NCBI GenBank assembly: GCA_046081125.1
Contig: JBJTVH010000092.1
Location: forward strand, 1-29,726
Source: JBEIFW01 sp046081125
GTDB lineage: Bacteria; Actinomycetota; Acidimicrobiia; Acidimicrobiales; Ilumatobacteraceae
Reading direction: 5' to 3'
DNA: 29,726 bases
Below are positions 1 to 7,909 of this stretch, one piece after another. The position numbers were made by a program, and so were the translations under genes. The first letter of the stretch is position 1, and each line of letters opens with the position of its first letter. Under the pieces are notes generated by a model that worked only from the letters and a program-made list of their open reading frames with translations, was not told where the DNA came from and did no database searches.

Positions 1-1700
1 CTCTCGCTCGACCAGTTGGCGGAGCCCTTCCAGCGCAGGCCGTCCCAGTTGGTCCCCTTCCAGCGCAGGCCGTCCCACGCAACTCCCTTCCAACGGAGGC
101 CCGACCAGGTCTCGCCCTTCCAACGAAGGCCTGACCAGTCGTCGCCCTTCCAGCGCAGGCCGTCCCAGGTGCCGGCGAACCCGGCGACCTGCGACCACGG
201 CACTCCCGCCCACGACGAGGCCCACGGCGCCGCCGGCACGCCCGTCGACGTCGGCGTCCCCGTGTACACCCGGCCCATCCACGAGCCACCCGACCACGAC
301 GTGAGGTTGGCCGACGCGGTCGCCCAGGCGGTCAGGGCTCCGCCCTGCACGTCGACGTTGCCGGCCAGGACGGCGCCCCCGAGTTCGATGGAGCCCTCGG
401 AGCGCAACGTCTGCACGCTGGCCGAGCCGTCGGTCGCCGTCGTCGTCACCGCCGCGGTGGGAAGGGCGGCGCGGATCACCTTGTTGGCGACGAGCGCCTG
501 CCCCGTCGTCTTCTTCCCGGCCGTGATGGCCCAGGTGTTGGTGCGCAGCAGTTGCTTGATCGCTTCGGGTGTGGCGGTCGGGTAGCGGTGGACGAGCTGG
601 GCCGCAACGCCGGCCACGATCGCCGTCGCCTGCGAGGTGCCACTGCCCCGGATCAATCGGTTGCCCTGCGAGGTCGTGGACGTGTCGAGAAGGCTGCCGG
701 GCACGCGCAGACCGGGCACCGAGACGGCGGGCACGAACACGTCCGAGGCCCGGGTCTTGGTGTCGCCGCGATCGGAGAAGCTCGCAACCGTCCAGCTCGC
801 CACGTTGGTCCAATTCGCCGGGTTCGTCTGCACGGCCGGATCGGCCGCGCCGACGGTGACCACGTCGGGGTTGCGGGCCGGGAACGCGAGATCCACCTTG
901 TTCGGGTTGCCGTCGTTGCCGGCCGCAGCGACCACGACGATCCCGGCCTTCACCGCCTGGGTGACGGCGTGGCTCAACGGGTCGACGCGAACGCACTCCG
1001 CCTCTTTGGTCCTGGACCGGCCGTTCAGGTCGCAGGCTGCGTCGGCACTCACGCCGTAGGGGATCGCCAGCACCCGGATGTTGAGCCCGTAGCGGTTGCG
1101 GCTCTGGGTGGCCCAGTCGATCTGGGCGATCACCTGGGTGACGTCGACGGCGCCGTCCGCTGCGCCGGCCTTCAGGTTGACCACGCGTGCCCCGGTGGCC
1201 ATGCCGGCGAACGCGGACGCCGACGGGGTGTTCGCGGCGATCGTCGCACGGTTGGGGTTGGCCGTCGCCGATCGGCAGGCCCCCGACACCGCTGCGCTGG
1301 GATCTCGCCCGTTGATGAGCGAGGCGAGGTGCGTGCCGTGGCCGTAGGCGTCGAGCGAACGGGTGCCGCCGGGCGTCTGGGCGTCGAAGGACAGGTCGGG
1401 TCCGTTGTACACGGCGCCCGAACCGGGCACCGGGGTCACGCCGGTGTCGATCAGGGCCACGTCGACCCCGGCCCCGGTGAACCCGCACGCCCACAGGTCG
1501 CGCGAGCCGATGGCCCGGGCGAGCGCGTTGAGGTCCGAGACGCCGGCTTCGTCGTACGGGGTGAGGGTGGACGCACTGCTGACATTGCCTAGGGCGGCAC
1601 CGGCGGTCCCGACGGTGGCCAGCATCGTTCCGATGGCGGCCATCGTCCGCACCCGCCGCCATCCCTGCACCGGAAGTGGTTGTGATGTCACGCTGAGCAC
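1..1700 (-). CDS. Secreted S8 (subtilisin-like) serine peptidase, C-terminus outside the window
   Basis: About 566 codons are open from a GTG at 1700 to the window edge, so the C-terminus is missing. The N-terminus is a basic stretch followed by a hydrophobic segment (MAAIGTMLATVGTAGAA), which fits a signal peptide. The subtilase triad is visible: Asp in VALIDTGV, His in YGHGTHLASLI and Ser in GSGTSQATAIVAG. The Ser lies close to 630 on the plus strand, so the catalytic domain fills most of the reading. After it comes a linker and a tryptophan-rich repeat tail. Family knowledge predicts an exported endopeptidase acting outside the cell or at the wall. The GTG at 1700 has a weak AGG-type ribosome site, and a second GTG at 1691 is possible. 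No operon partner is evident, since the next gene ends 181 bases upstream. The repeats may bind the cell surface or mediate self-association, but that is inference. Confidence 0.9.
   Translation of the reverse strand, partial: MLSVTSQPLPVQGWRRVRTMAAIGTMLATVGTAGAALGNVSSASTLTPYDEAGVSDLNALARAIGSRDLWACGFTGAGVDVALIDTGVTPVPGSGAVYNGPDLSFDAQTPGGTRSLDAYGHGTHLASLINGRDPSAAVSGACRSATANPNRATIAANTPSASAFAGMATGARVVNLKAGAADGAVDVTQVIAQIDWATQSRNRYGLNIRVLAIPYGVSADAACDLNGRSRTKEAECVRVDPLSHAVTQAVKAGIVVVAAAGNDGNPNKVDLAFPARNPDVVTVGAADPAVQTNPANWTNVASWTVASFSDRGDTKTRASDVFVPAVSVPGLRVPGSLLDTSTTSQGNRLIRGSGTSQATAIVAGVAAQLVHRYPTATPEAIKQLLRTNTWAITAGKKTTGQALVANKVIRAALPTAAVTTTATDGSASVQTLRSEGSIELGGAVLAGNVDVQGGALTAWATASANLTSWSGGSWMGRVYTGTPTSTGVPAAPWASSWAGVPWSQVAGFAGTWDGLRWKGDDWSGLRWKGETWSGLRWKGVAWDGLRWKGTNWDGLRWKGSANWSSE
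21..170 (-). repeat. Five tandem 30-bp units encoding WxGLRWKG decapeptides
   Basis: Five consecutive 30-bp units (21-50, 51-80, 81-110, 111-140, 141-170) each encode a decapeptide of the form W(D/S)GLRWKGxx in the subtilase frame. The outer units are nearly identical in DNA. The third and fourth differ mostly at synonymous positions. A partial unit continues towards position 1, so the array may extend beyond the window. Confidence 0.9.
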
Positions 1701-1742
1701 TGTGCGTCCTGACCTTCTTGACCGGGCGCAGGACCCGTCAAG

Positions 1743-1760
1743 GTCACGTCAATTCGTGAC
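1743..1760. promoter_or_regulatory. Inverted repeat upstream of the subtilase
   Basis: GTCACG and CGTGAC form a perfect 6-bp inverted repeat with a 6-base spacer, 43 to 60 bases upstream of the subtilase start. It could be an operator, but nothing else supports this and short repeats are common in GC-rich DNA. Confidence 0.25.
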
Positions 1761-1881
1761 GACCCGACCGCTCTGAGCGTTGTGGACCGCAGTGACCGGT
1801 GCATTCCGGTGCGCGATTCGGCGTTCGCCGGAGCGCGATCCAGGCCCCGTACGGCAAGAAGGTCTCTCGAACCCGCCGGCG

Positions 1882-2550
1882 TCAGCCCCCGTCGGCGTCG
1901 AGTGACTCGGCCTCGTCGACGCGCGTGGCCCGCCCGATGTCGAGCGCCATCCGCCCCCGGGGGCCGTCGACTTCGACGATGGGGTCGTCTCGGTCGTCGA
2001 ACTCGAGGCGAAGCGCCCGGCTCATCGTGGCGTGCATCTCATACATGCACGTGATGTAGGTGAACTCGAGGATCTCCTCGTCGCTGAGATGGTCCCGCAA
2101 CGCCGCGAACACCCCGTCGGCCACCCGCCCACCCTGGAGCACGAGCGCGTCGGTGTAGGCGAGCACCGCTCGCTCGGCCGGGGAGAAGCAGGTGGCCACC
2201 TCCCAGGCCGGGATGGCCTCGATCTTCTCCTCCGCCAGCCCGGCCGATCGGCACGCCTTGCAGTGCTGCGAGAACACGAACTGGCTGCCGCGAGTCCAGC
2301 CCGCTCGGGTCTGGCCGAGTTCGCGCAGGGCTGGGTCGAGGCGTCGTGCCGGGCTGCGGTAGAGGCCGAAGCCTGCGGTTGCGTGTTCGAACACGTCGGG
2401 CACGAGGGCGAACACGGTCCACCAGTCGCCGGGCGTGCCGGTGCTCGTGCCGGGTTCGGCGACCGGGTCGCGCCCCCCGAACAAGAAGTCGTAGTAGCGC
2501 ACGACCGACGGGGCGGCGTCGTGCCGGGGGACCTGGCGCAGGCGGGGCAT
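1882..2550 (-). CDS. Carboxymuconolactone decarboxylase / AhpD-like protein
   Basis: A protein of about 222 residues with the AhpD-fold signature: HCKAC around residues 96-100 (two redox cysteines), then a helical stretch with SPAERAVLAYTDAL and the typical end EEILEFTYITCMYEMHATMSRAL. Such proteins are peroxidase-like thiol enzymes or uncharacterised relatives of carboxymuconolactone decarboxylase. The exact reaction cannot be told. ATG at 2550 is chosen because the residues after it look like a natural N-terminus. A GTG at 2574 would add eight residues and leave only 7 bases to the acyl-CoA ligase stop, and neither start has a strong ribosome site. It lies directly downstream of the ligase on the same strand, so the two are probably one transcript. 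A second AhpD-like gene lies at 20768-21373. Confidence 0.8.
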   Translation of the reverse strand: MPRLRQVPRHDAAPSVVRYYDFLFGGRDPVAEPGTSTGTPGDWWTVFALVPDVFEHATAGFGLYRSPARRLDPALRELGQTRAGWTRGSQFVFSQHCKACRSAGLAEEKIEAIPAWEVATCFSPAERAVLAYTDALVLQGGRVADGVFAALRDHLSDEEILEFTYITCMYEMHATMSRALRLEFDDRDDPIVEVDGPRGRMALDIGRATRVDEAESLDADGG

Positions 2551-2581
2551 GCCCCGACCGTACGCGCCGGTCACCCGCTGC

Positions 2582-4132
2582 TCAGACGATGCGGGAGTCC
2601 TTGTTCCCCCAGTACCGGTCGCGCAACAACCGCTTGTAGAGCTTGCCGGTGTCGAGCCGGGGCAACTGTGCCTCGAAGTCGATCGAGCGGGGCACCTTGT
2701 ACGGCGCGATCGTGGCGCGGCAGTGGGCGAGCAGCTCCTCGGCCAGCGCGTCGGACGCCGCGATCCCCGGTGCGGGCTGGACGACCGCTTTGACCTCCTC
2801 GCCGAGGTCCGCGTTCGGCACCCCGAACACGGCGACGTCGGCCACCTTGGGGTGCAGCACCAAGGCGTCCTCGATCTCCTGCGGGTAGATGTTCACCCCG
2901 CCCGAGATCACCATGAACGTCTCCCGGTCAGTGAGGTAGAGGTAGCCGTCGGCGTCCACGTAGCCGACGTCGCCGAGCTTGGTCCACAACGGGTGGTCGG
3001 GGTGCTGTGCGCTCTCGGTCTTGTCCGGGGCGTTGTGGTAGGCGAACGCCGGGACGTCGCGCTCGAAGTAGACGACGCCCGGGGTGCCGGTCGGCAGCTC
3101 GGCGCCGGTCTCGTCGCAGATGTGGAGCACCCCGACGAGCGGCTTGCCGACGCTGCCCGGGTGCGCCAGCCATTCCGGGGAGGTGATGAAGGTCATCCCG
3201 TTGAACTCGGTGCCGCCGTAGTACTCGACGATGCGCGGGCCCCACCACTCGATCATCCGCCGCTTCACCTCGACCGGGCACGGAGCGGCCGCATGCACGG
3301 CCACCCGCATGCTCGACAGGTCGTACCGGGTGCGGTCGGCCTCGTCGAGCTTGAGCATCCGCACGAACATCGTCGGCACGAACTGCGCCAAGGTCACACG
3401 GTGGCGCTCGATGAGCGCGAGACACTCGGCCGGGTCGAAGCGCTCCATGATGACGACCGTGCCCCCGGCGCTCGTGATCCCGGCCGAGTAGGCGAGCGGG
3501 GCCGAGTGGTAGAGCGGGGCCGGGCACAGGTACACCGTGTCCGGGCCGGCGCCGTAGAGCGACGCGATCAGCGCATCGAGCGGGGTCGGGTCGTCGATCG
3601 TCTTGCCCGTGAGGGGTCGCTTGATGCCCTTGGGCCGTCCCGTGGTGCCCGACGAGTAGTTCATGAAGTCGCCGAGCGGCTGCTCGGGCAGGGGTTCGCC
3701 GGGGTGGGCGGCGATCGCGTCCTCGTAGCGTTCGAAGCCGGCGACCGGTCCGTCGACGGCCAGGCGGATCGGACAGTTCGGGATCTCGGCGACCATCGCC
3801 GCGGCGGTGTCCGCCAGGGCGGCGGAGCTGATCAACGCCTTCGCGCCGGAGTCGTTCACGATGTAGGCGGCCTCGGGAGCGGTCAGGTGCCGGTTGACCG
3901 CCGTGGCGTAGAGGCCGGATCGCACCGACGCCCAATACACCTCCAGGAACCGTGGGTGGTTCTCGAGCAGGATCGCCACCACGTCGCCGGGGCGGAGCCC
4001 GGCTGCGTGGAACAGCTGGGCGAGGCGCATCGAGCGCTCGTCGAGCTCGCCGTAGGTGACGGTGATCTCGCTACGGGCCATCACGATCGCCGGCTTGGCC
4101 GGGTCGCGACGGGCGTGGAATGGCATCGGCAT
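2582..4132 (-). CDS. AMP-forming acyl-CoA synthetase (FadD-like)
   Basis: A 516-residue ANL-superfamily adenylating enzyme that should activate a carboxylic acid as an acyl-AMP and then an acyl-CoA. The motifs are in order: phosphate-binding loop YSSGTTGRPKG at about 159-169, YYGGTE at 304-309, the GD pair near 387, TDR at 401-403 and the catalytic lysine in DTGK near 497. Length and motif spacing are normal, so the gene looks intact. The start is an ATG with GAGGGGAG about 7 bases upstream. A TAGCAT box lies further up, on the strand opposite the tRNA-Ser promoter. Substrate cannot be read; fatty, bile-acid-type or aromatic acids are all possible. The AhpD-like gene follows. The catabolic island 6 kb away has no CoA ligase of its own, so a metabolic link is conceivable but unproven. 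Confidence 0.92.
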   Translation of the reverse strand: MPMPFHARRDPAKPAIVMARSEITVTYGELDERSMRLAQLFHAAGLRPGDVVAILLENHPRFLEVYWASVRSGLYATAVNRHLTAPEAAYIVNDSGAKALISSAALADTAAAMVAEIPNCPIRLAVDGPVAGFERYEDAIAAHPGEPLPEQPLGDFMNYSSGTTGRPKGIKRPLTGKTIDDPTPLDALIASLYGAGPDTVYLCPAPLYHSAPLAYSAGITSAGGTVVIMERFDPAECLALIERHRVTLAQFVPTMFVRMLKLDEADRTRYDLSSMRVAVHAAAPCPVEVKRRMIEWWGPRIVEYYGGTEFNGMTFITSPEWLAHPGSVGKPLVGVLHICDETGAELPTGTPGVVYFERDVPAFAYHNAPDKTESAQHPDHPLWTKLGDVGYVDADGYLYLTDRETFMVISGGVNIYPQEIEDALVLHPKVADVAVFGVPNADLGEEVKAVVQPAPGIAASDALAEELLAHCRATIAPYKVPRSIDFEAQLPRLDTGKLYKRLLRDRYWGNKDSRIV

Positions 4133-4157
4133 GACGTCTCCCCTCGTCGTGCTGCGG

Positions 4158-4182
4158 ATGCTACGAGCCCGCTGAGTAGAGT
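4158..4182. promoter_or_regulatory. Divergent -10 boxes for acyl-CoA ligase and tRNA-Ser
   Basis: TAGCAT on the minus strand (4163-4158) precedes the ligase start by about 26 bases. TAGAGT on the plus strand (4177-4182) ends 10 bases before the mature tRNA-Ser. Both match the actinobacterial TANNNT -10 element. No convincing -35 is visible. Confidence 0.5.
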
Positions 4183-4192
4183 CGCCCCGTTC

Positions 4193-4287
<95 letters not shown>

Positions 4288-4295
4288 ACGTGCCG

Positions 4296-4314
4296 GGGGG
4301 CCGGTTCGGCCCCC
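4296..4314 (+). terminator. GC-rich hairpin after tRNA-Ser
   Basis: GGGGGCCG and CGGCCCCC form a perfect 8-bp stem with a 3-base loop, 11 bases after the tRNA. There is no U tract, so it may be a processing or termination hairpin typical of high-GC bacteria. Confidence 0.5.
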
Positions 4315-4338
4315 GTTCGGCGCTGCCCGAACATTTCA

Positions 4339-5196
4339 TTGCATTTCGATGACGTTCGTCGTATACCAATCGTCATCGAGTACCCGGACGACCTCTTCGA
4401 GCCTCCCCCGTCATGGGCGCGCCGCCACCCCTTCGGGGCGCGCATCCTGGGGCTCGGCGTTGCGTTCGCCCTGCTCGCGCCCATCGCGGTGCTGATCGGC
4501 AACCGGATGGGTGGCGCCGACAGCGCTGCGCCGTCGAGCCTGGAGGCCCTCATCGAGGAACCGGCTGCGGCCGTTGACGGCGAGAGGGTTGCGGAGATAG
4601 ACGGGGAGGGCGCTGCGGAGACGGCAGAGCCCGCCGAGGCGGCGCCGCCGGTGATCACGGTGGCCGAGGCCACCCCGGAGCCGACCGTGCTGGCCGGGCG
4701 CACGGAGCCCGACGGTGCGACGAGCGTCCCGGCGCCGGTGGCCAGCCCCACGGTGGTTAAGGCGGCGACGACTGCGGCACCCACGACGATCCGGGTGACG
4801 ACGACGGCGCGTCCGGCTACCACGACAACGGTGCGGCCCACGACCACGGTGCGGCCGGTTGTCACGACGAAGGCCCCGGCCACGACGAAGGCGACCGTGC
4901 CACCCCGTGTGTCCGGCCCGGCCGAGATCGAAGCGATGGTGCGAGCAGCGTTCCCGGCCGATCCCGAGACGGCGTTGACGATCGTGCAGCGGGAGTCGGG
5001 CTTCAACCCTCGGGCGTTCAACGGCTGGTGCTGCTACGGGCTGTTCCAGATCCACTGGGGGGCGCATCGGTCGTGGCTCGGATCGATCGGGATCACGTCG
5101 GCGGAACAGTTGCTCGACGCAGGGGCGAACATTCGGGCCGCAGTGGCGGTGTATCAGCGCTCGGGTGGTTGGGGGCCCTGGTCCACCGCACCGTGA
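4339..5196 (+). CDS. Membrane-anchored lysozyme/transglycosylase-like protein
   Basis: About 285 residues in three parts. There is a short cytoplasmic N-terminus, then one transmembrane helix at about 36-53 (LGLGVAFALLAPIAVLIG). A long outer linker rich in Ala, Glu, Thr and Pro follows, with many TTT and TTV runs. The C-terminal domain of about 90 residues carries QRESGFNPRAF, with the likely catalytic Glu, and YGLFQIHW, both typical of lysozyme/SLT-fold muramidases. The expected role is peptidoglycan cleavage outside the membrane, with the linker spanning the wall. The TTG at 4339 is the longest standard start, but it has no ribosome site and may not be the true one. The gene stands alone between two tRNA genes. 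A double Cys (GWCCYG) near the active site is unusual and could form a disulfide. Confidence 0.8.
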   Translation: MHFDDVRRIPIVIEYPDDLFEPPPSWARRHPFGARILGLGVAFALLAPIAVLIGNRMGGADSAAPSSLEALIEEPAAAVDGERVAEIDGEGAAETAEPAEAAPPVITVAEATPEPTVLAGRTEPDGATSVPAPVASPTVVKAATTAAPTTIRVTTTARPATTTTVRPTTTVRPVVTTKAPATTKATVPPRVSGPAEIEAMVRAAFPADPETALTIVQRESGFNPRAFNGWCCYGLFQIHWGAHRSWLGSIGITSAEQLLDAGANIRAAVAVYQRSGGWGPWSTAP

Positions 5197-5258
5197 CCAG
5201 CGGTTCCGACAACCGAGGTGCGACCGGCGCTGACCCGTCGTATGCTTCGGGGCCGCAA

Positions 5259-5331
5259 GCGCTCGTAGCTCAATGGATAGAGCATTTGACTACGGATCAA
5301 AAGGTTAGGGGTTCGAGTCCCTTCGAGCGCG
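5259..5331 (+). tRNA. tRNA-Arg (anticodon ACG)
   Basis: The acceptor stem GCGCTCG/CGAGCGC closes the molecule, with discriminator G and no encoded CCA. The anticodon stem TTTGA/TCAAA encloses loop CTACGGA (anticodon ACG, expected to be inosine-modified and to read CGU, CGC and CGA). The T loop is TTCGAGT. Length is 73 nt. A TATGCT box at 5241-5246 is a plausible -10. Confidence 0.96.
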
Positions 5332-5359
5332 CTGAGTGAATCCGCAAAAGCGCTGGCAA

Positions 5360-5388
5360 CGGCCCCTTCGGGGGCCGCTCGGCGTTTT
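5360..5388 (+). terminator. Rho-independent terminator after tRNA-Arg
   Basis: CGGCCCC-TTCG-GGGGCCG is a perfect 7-bp stem with a stable TTCG tetraloop. TTTT follows at 5385-5388, 7 bases after the stem. It lies 28 bases beyond the tRNA. Confidence 0.75.
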
Positions 5389-5813
5389 CGCTGACCGGTG
5401 ATCGGGGTTCCGGCGAAGGAACTCTGACCAAAAATGTCCACCGTCTGACCACTCGGGGCCCCGGACCGCCACCCGCGCGACGGGTTGTCCACAGCCCGGC
5501 GGGCCGGGGTACCAGTGTGCAGATCAGCTGCTTGGCCAACGTAGGTGATCGACCCGTTGATCGGCGGGGGCGCTGCTCGAGCGGGACGCCGAGATCCGCG
5601 ACGACGCGATCACGCTGTGAGTCGGGCCGACGCCCATCGAGTCGCCGACATGGTGATGGCGGCCGACGAGAGCGATGCGATCACGTCGCCGGCACGCATT
5701 CTGAACCATGGCTCTTCACGGCCGCAGCAGCCCCGATACAACCTCGGGAACCTTGCGAATCTGCACGGTGCACGTCCCGGGGTCGGGCGGCTCCCGGCTG
5801 TGGCATCGGGTGC
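5389..5813. other. Intergenic stretch without a supportable gene
   Basis: Open frames here are short, start poorly and show no family resemblance. One DnaA-box-like TTGTCCACA lies at 5485-5493, but it is single. The stretch may be decayed coding DNA. Confidence 0.5.
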
Positions 5814-6266
5814 TTACCAGCCTTCGGTCCCGTCCCAGTCCCAGCTGGGCAGAGGCAGGTCGCTCGGCACGTCGTCGGGAGTGGACCATCGGTGATTCAG
5901 CATCGCCGTCGCCCAGGTGAACCAGGCGATGAGCCCGAACCGCAGACGCGGCTCAGCCGGGATGCCAACGTCATCGAGGGCAAGCACGAACGCTGCGACT
6001 CCACGTCCATCCATCTGCTCATGCGGGCCGTTGCCGGTGTGGGCTCGAACGACGTCGGAATAGCTGCCGATCGAGTCTGAATAGGTGGCGGGCCCGCCGA
6101 GTTGTTCGGACCAGTAGGCGGCGACCCGGGAGGTGTGCTGTGGGTGGATCCCGTCCCTGAAGGCATGCGCCAAGATCGGGTCGGCCAAGCAACGCCTGTG
6201 CCACGCCTCAGCGAGCGCGAGCAGCCGGTCGGCGCCACCCATCGCCTCGTAGATCGTGGGCTCCAC
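5814..6266 (-). CDS. Truncated haemoglobin-like protein (group II type)
   Basis: 150 residues with the trHb layout: YEAMGG at the N-terminus, helix AEAWHRRCLADP, then QHTSRVAAYWSEQLGGPATYSDSIG and RAHTGNGPHEQMD. His76 in RAHTGNGP fits the proximal haem ligand. The usual B10 Tyr of the F-Y pair is replaced by Trp-His (22-23). Family members bind O2, NO or peroxide, or act as oxidoreductases; the role here is unknown. The start is GTG at 6266, with TAGGGT at 6280-6275 leaving an 8-base gap and no Shine-Dalgarno, so the mRNA is probably leaderless. The gene is divergent from the toxin-antitoxin pair and shares an 80-base intergenic region with it. Confidence 0.82.
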   Translation of the reverse strand: MEPTIYEAMGGADRLLALAEAWHRRCLADPILAHAFRDGIHPQHTSRVAAYWSEQLGGPATYSDSIGSYSDVVRAHTGNGPHEQMDGRGVAAFVLALDDVGIPAEPRLRFGLIAWFTWATAMLNHRWSTPDDVPSDLPLPSWDWDGTEGW

Positions 6267-6274
6267 GAGCGCCC

Positions 6275-6280
6275 ACCCTA
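6275..6280 (-). promoter_or_regulatory. -10 box of the globin gene (leaderless)
   Basis: TAGGGT on the minus strand ends 8 bases before the GTG start, so transcription should begin at or next to the start codon. Confidence 0.5.
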
Positions 6281-6301
6281 GAAGAAACCGAGCTCGCCGG
6301 T

Positions 6302-6337
6302 GCGTACGTACGTGTTACGGCCTGGCGTACGTATAAG
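6302..6337 (+). promoter_or_regulatory. Operator/promoter of the Phd-VapC pair
   Basis: GCGTACGTA occurs at 6302-6310 and again at about 6324-6332. Each copy contains the palindrome TACGTA, and the copies are two helical turns apart. The second runs into TATAAG (6332-6337), the likely -10, which ends 9 bases before the GTG. Antitoxins of this family usually repress their own operon by binding such repeats. Confidence 0.55.
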
Positions 6338-6346
6338 CTCGTCCGT

Positions 6347-6574
6347 GTGAAGACTCTGAGCGCGTCCAAGCTCCGCGAGGACATCTACCGGGTCCTCGAC
6401 CACGTCCTGGCAACGGGCGAACCGGTGGAAATCGAACGCAACGGCCGCCGGCTCCGCATCGTCCCGGACGAACCGCCGTCCCGTCTCGGCAAGTTGATCC
6501 GCCGCGACGATGTCGTCGTCGGCGACAGCGACGATCTGGTCCACGTCGACTGGTCCGGCGAATGGCGGGGGTGA
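6347..6574 (+). CDS. Antitoxin of the Phd/YefM family
   Basis: 75 residues. The N-terminus MKTLSASKLREDIYRVLDHV is the DNA-binding fold typical of Phd/YefM antitoxins, followed by GEPVEIERNGRRLRIVP. The C-terminal part (about 45-75) is acidic with two Trp residues and should wrap the toxin. The start is GTG at 6347 with no Shine-Dalgarno, so it is probably leaderless. It overlaps the toxin start by 13 bases, which couples their translation. The expected role is to neutralise the PIN toxin and repress the operon through the GCGTACGTA repeats. Confidence 0.9.
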   Translation: MKTLSASKLREDIYRVLDHVLATGEPVEIERNGRRLRIVPDEPPSRLGKLIRRDDVVVGDSDDLVHVDWSGEWRG

Positions 6575-6945
6575 TCCGACTCGACACCCACGTCGTCGTC
6601 TGGCTCTACGTCGGCGACGTCGAACGCCTCAGCCCACGAGCGATCGACGCACTCGAGTCCAACGACCTCGTCGTGTCACCGATCGTGCAGCTGGAACTTT
6701 CGTTCCTGTACGAGATCGGGCGCCTCAGGGTCGGGGGCGCCGACATCATCGGCGACCTCCGCGAGCGCATCGGCCTGCACGTCTCGGAGGTACCGACCAG
6801 CGCCCTCGTGAATGCCGCGACACCGCTGTCGTGGACACGCGATCCGTTCGATCGGCTGATCGTCGCCGATGCCACCGTTGCCGCGACCGATCTCCTCACC
6901 AAGGACGAGACGATCCGGTCAAACGTCTCCATCGCCCGCTGGTGA
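6562..6945 (+). CDS. PIN-domain ribonuclease toxin (VapC-like)
   Basis: 127 residues with the four acidic PIN residues in order: D8 in RLDTHVVVW, E45 in QLELSFL, D97 in DPFDRLIVADA and D115 in LLTKDETI. Length is normal, and all catalytic acids are present, so the toxin should be active as a Mg-dependent RNase, usually against tRNA or rRNA. The ATG lies inside the last codons of the antitoxin. The 3' end abuts the remnant of a dehydrogenase gene on the other strand, which suggests that the pair was inserted into or next to decaying DNA. Confidence 0.92.
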   Translation: MAGVIRLDTHVVVWLYVGDVERLSPRAIDALESNDLVVSPIVQLELSFLYEIGRLRVGGADIIGDLRERIGLHVSEVPTSALVNAATPLSWTRDPFDRLIVADATVAATDLLTKDETIRSNVSIARW

Positions 6946-6989
6946 TCGTCCACCCATGGTCGGGAAGGCCAGCGACGACGGCCCGGCGT

Positions 6990-7846
6990 CGTTGCGGCGC
7001 GAGCGCCCGCCCGGCTGCGGCGGCCCGTGCCGTCGTCGATCGCCAGGCCCGGTAGAGCCGGTCCGGGCTGGTCAGGTCGAGCACGAGCGTGCGAACGCCT
7101 TCGTGTTCGAGCAGTTCGGCAGCGTGCAGCACCTCGGGCACCACCGGTCCGCACGTGGCGAGGACCAGCTCGGCGGGTCCACCCTCGGGTTCGCGCAGCC
7201 GGTATCCGCCGGCGAGCACGTCGGCGCGCAGCGCCTCGGCGCCCTGCGCGGTCAAGCAGCGCTCGAACGATGACTGGTCGATCGGTCGTGTCGACAGCCG
7301 CAGGTAGAGGCTGTCGCCGTCAGGCCGGGCGAGGCGTTCGAGGCCGTCGCACAGCAGGCAGTCCAACGCGTGTGCGAATGCCGGCTCGGCGTAGGTGAGG
7401 CCGGGCAGTTCGAGCCCGATCGACGGGGTGATGCTGCTCTGGTGGGCACCGCCTTCGGGGGCGAGCGTGACACCGGCCGGTGTGCCCACCACGACGAAAC
7501 GGGCGCCGTTGTAGAGCGCGTAGATCAGCGCGTCGAGACCGCGGCACACGAACGGGTCGTACACGGTGCCGACCGGCAGCAGCAGCTCGCCGTGCAGCTC
7601 GTGGGCGAGACCGAGCGCGTGGAGCACGAGGAACAGGTTCATCTCGCTGATCCCGAGCTCGAGGTGGTGCCCGCCGGCCCGCTGCTTCCAGCGCAACAAC
7701 AGGCCGTCGCCGAGGAAGTCGGGCTGTTCGTGGGGGTTGAACACCCCCATCTTGTTGACCGATGAACGCCGCCAACCCCAGACCGAGTCGCGACACAACG
7801 ACCGGTGGTCCTGCGATGATTCGAACGGTTCGCCGGCGTTCCCACC
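6990..7846 (-). pseudogene. C-terminal remnant of a thiamine-dependent pyruvate dehydrogenase E1/transketolase-like gene
   Basis: The frame reads GWRRSSVNKMGVFNP and then a clear pyrimidine-binding and C-terminal region: GGHHLELGISEMNLFLVLHA, PVGTVYDPFVCRGLDALIY, GTPAGVTLAPEGGAHQSSIT and LYLRLSTRPIDQ. These motifs belong to homodimeric pyruvate dehydrogenase E1-like proteins, which are usually 750 residues or longer. Only about 285 residues are here. Upstream, the frame ends at a TGA (7847-7849), so the whole thiamine-diphosphate half is missing. Downstream, similarity fades after LYRAWRS near 7000, and the last domain is lost where the VapC gene ends. It cannot be an active enzyme alone. An unrelated short product from an internal TTG (7798) cannot be excluded. 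Confidence 0.8.
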
Positions 7847-7909
7847 TCACTGTCGAAGGTCCTCGGTGGACGGCTGCGGTCCTCCCACGAGCACGAGACG
7901 GGAGTTCCC

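Noticed and set aside
21..170. Possible CRISPR array (30-bp period)
   Set aside because: The units abut without spacers and encode an in-frame peptide repeat of a peptidase.
5028..5339. Frame ending in ALVAQWIEHLTTDQKV
   Set aside because: That peptide is the well-known translation of a tRNA gene; it covers tRNA-Arg.
5485..5493. TTGTCCACA, an exact actinobacterial DnaA-box match
   Set aside because: A single box without clustering or dnaA/dnaN nearby is not evidence of an origin, and chance occurrence is plausible.
5517..6080. Plus-strand frames across the tRNA-Arg to globin gap
   Set aside because: They are Arg/Pro-rich, overlap the globin gene on the other strand and lack any family features or good starts.
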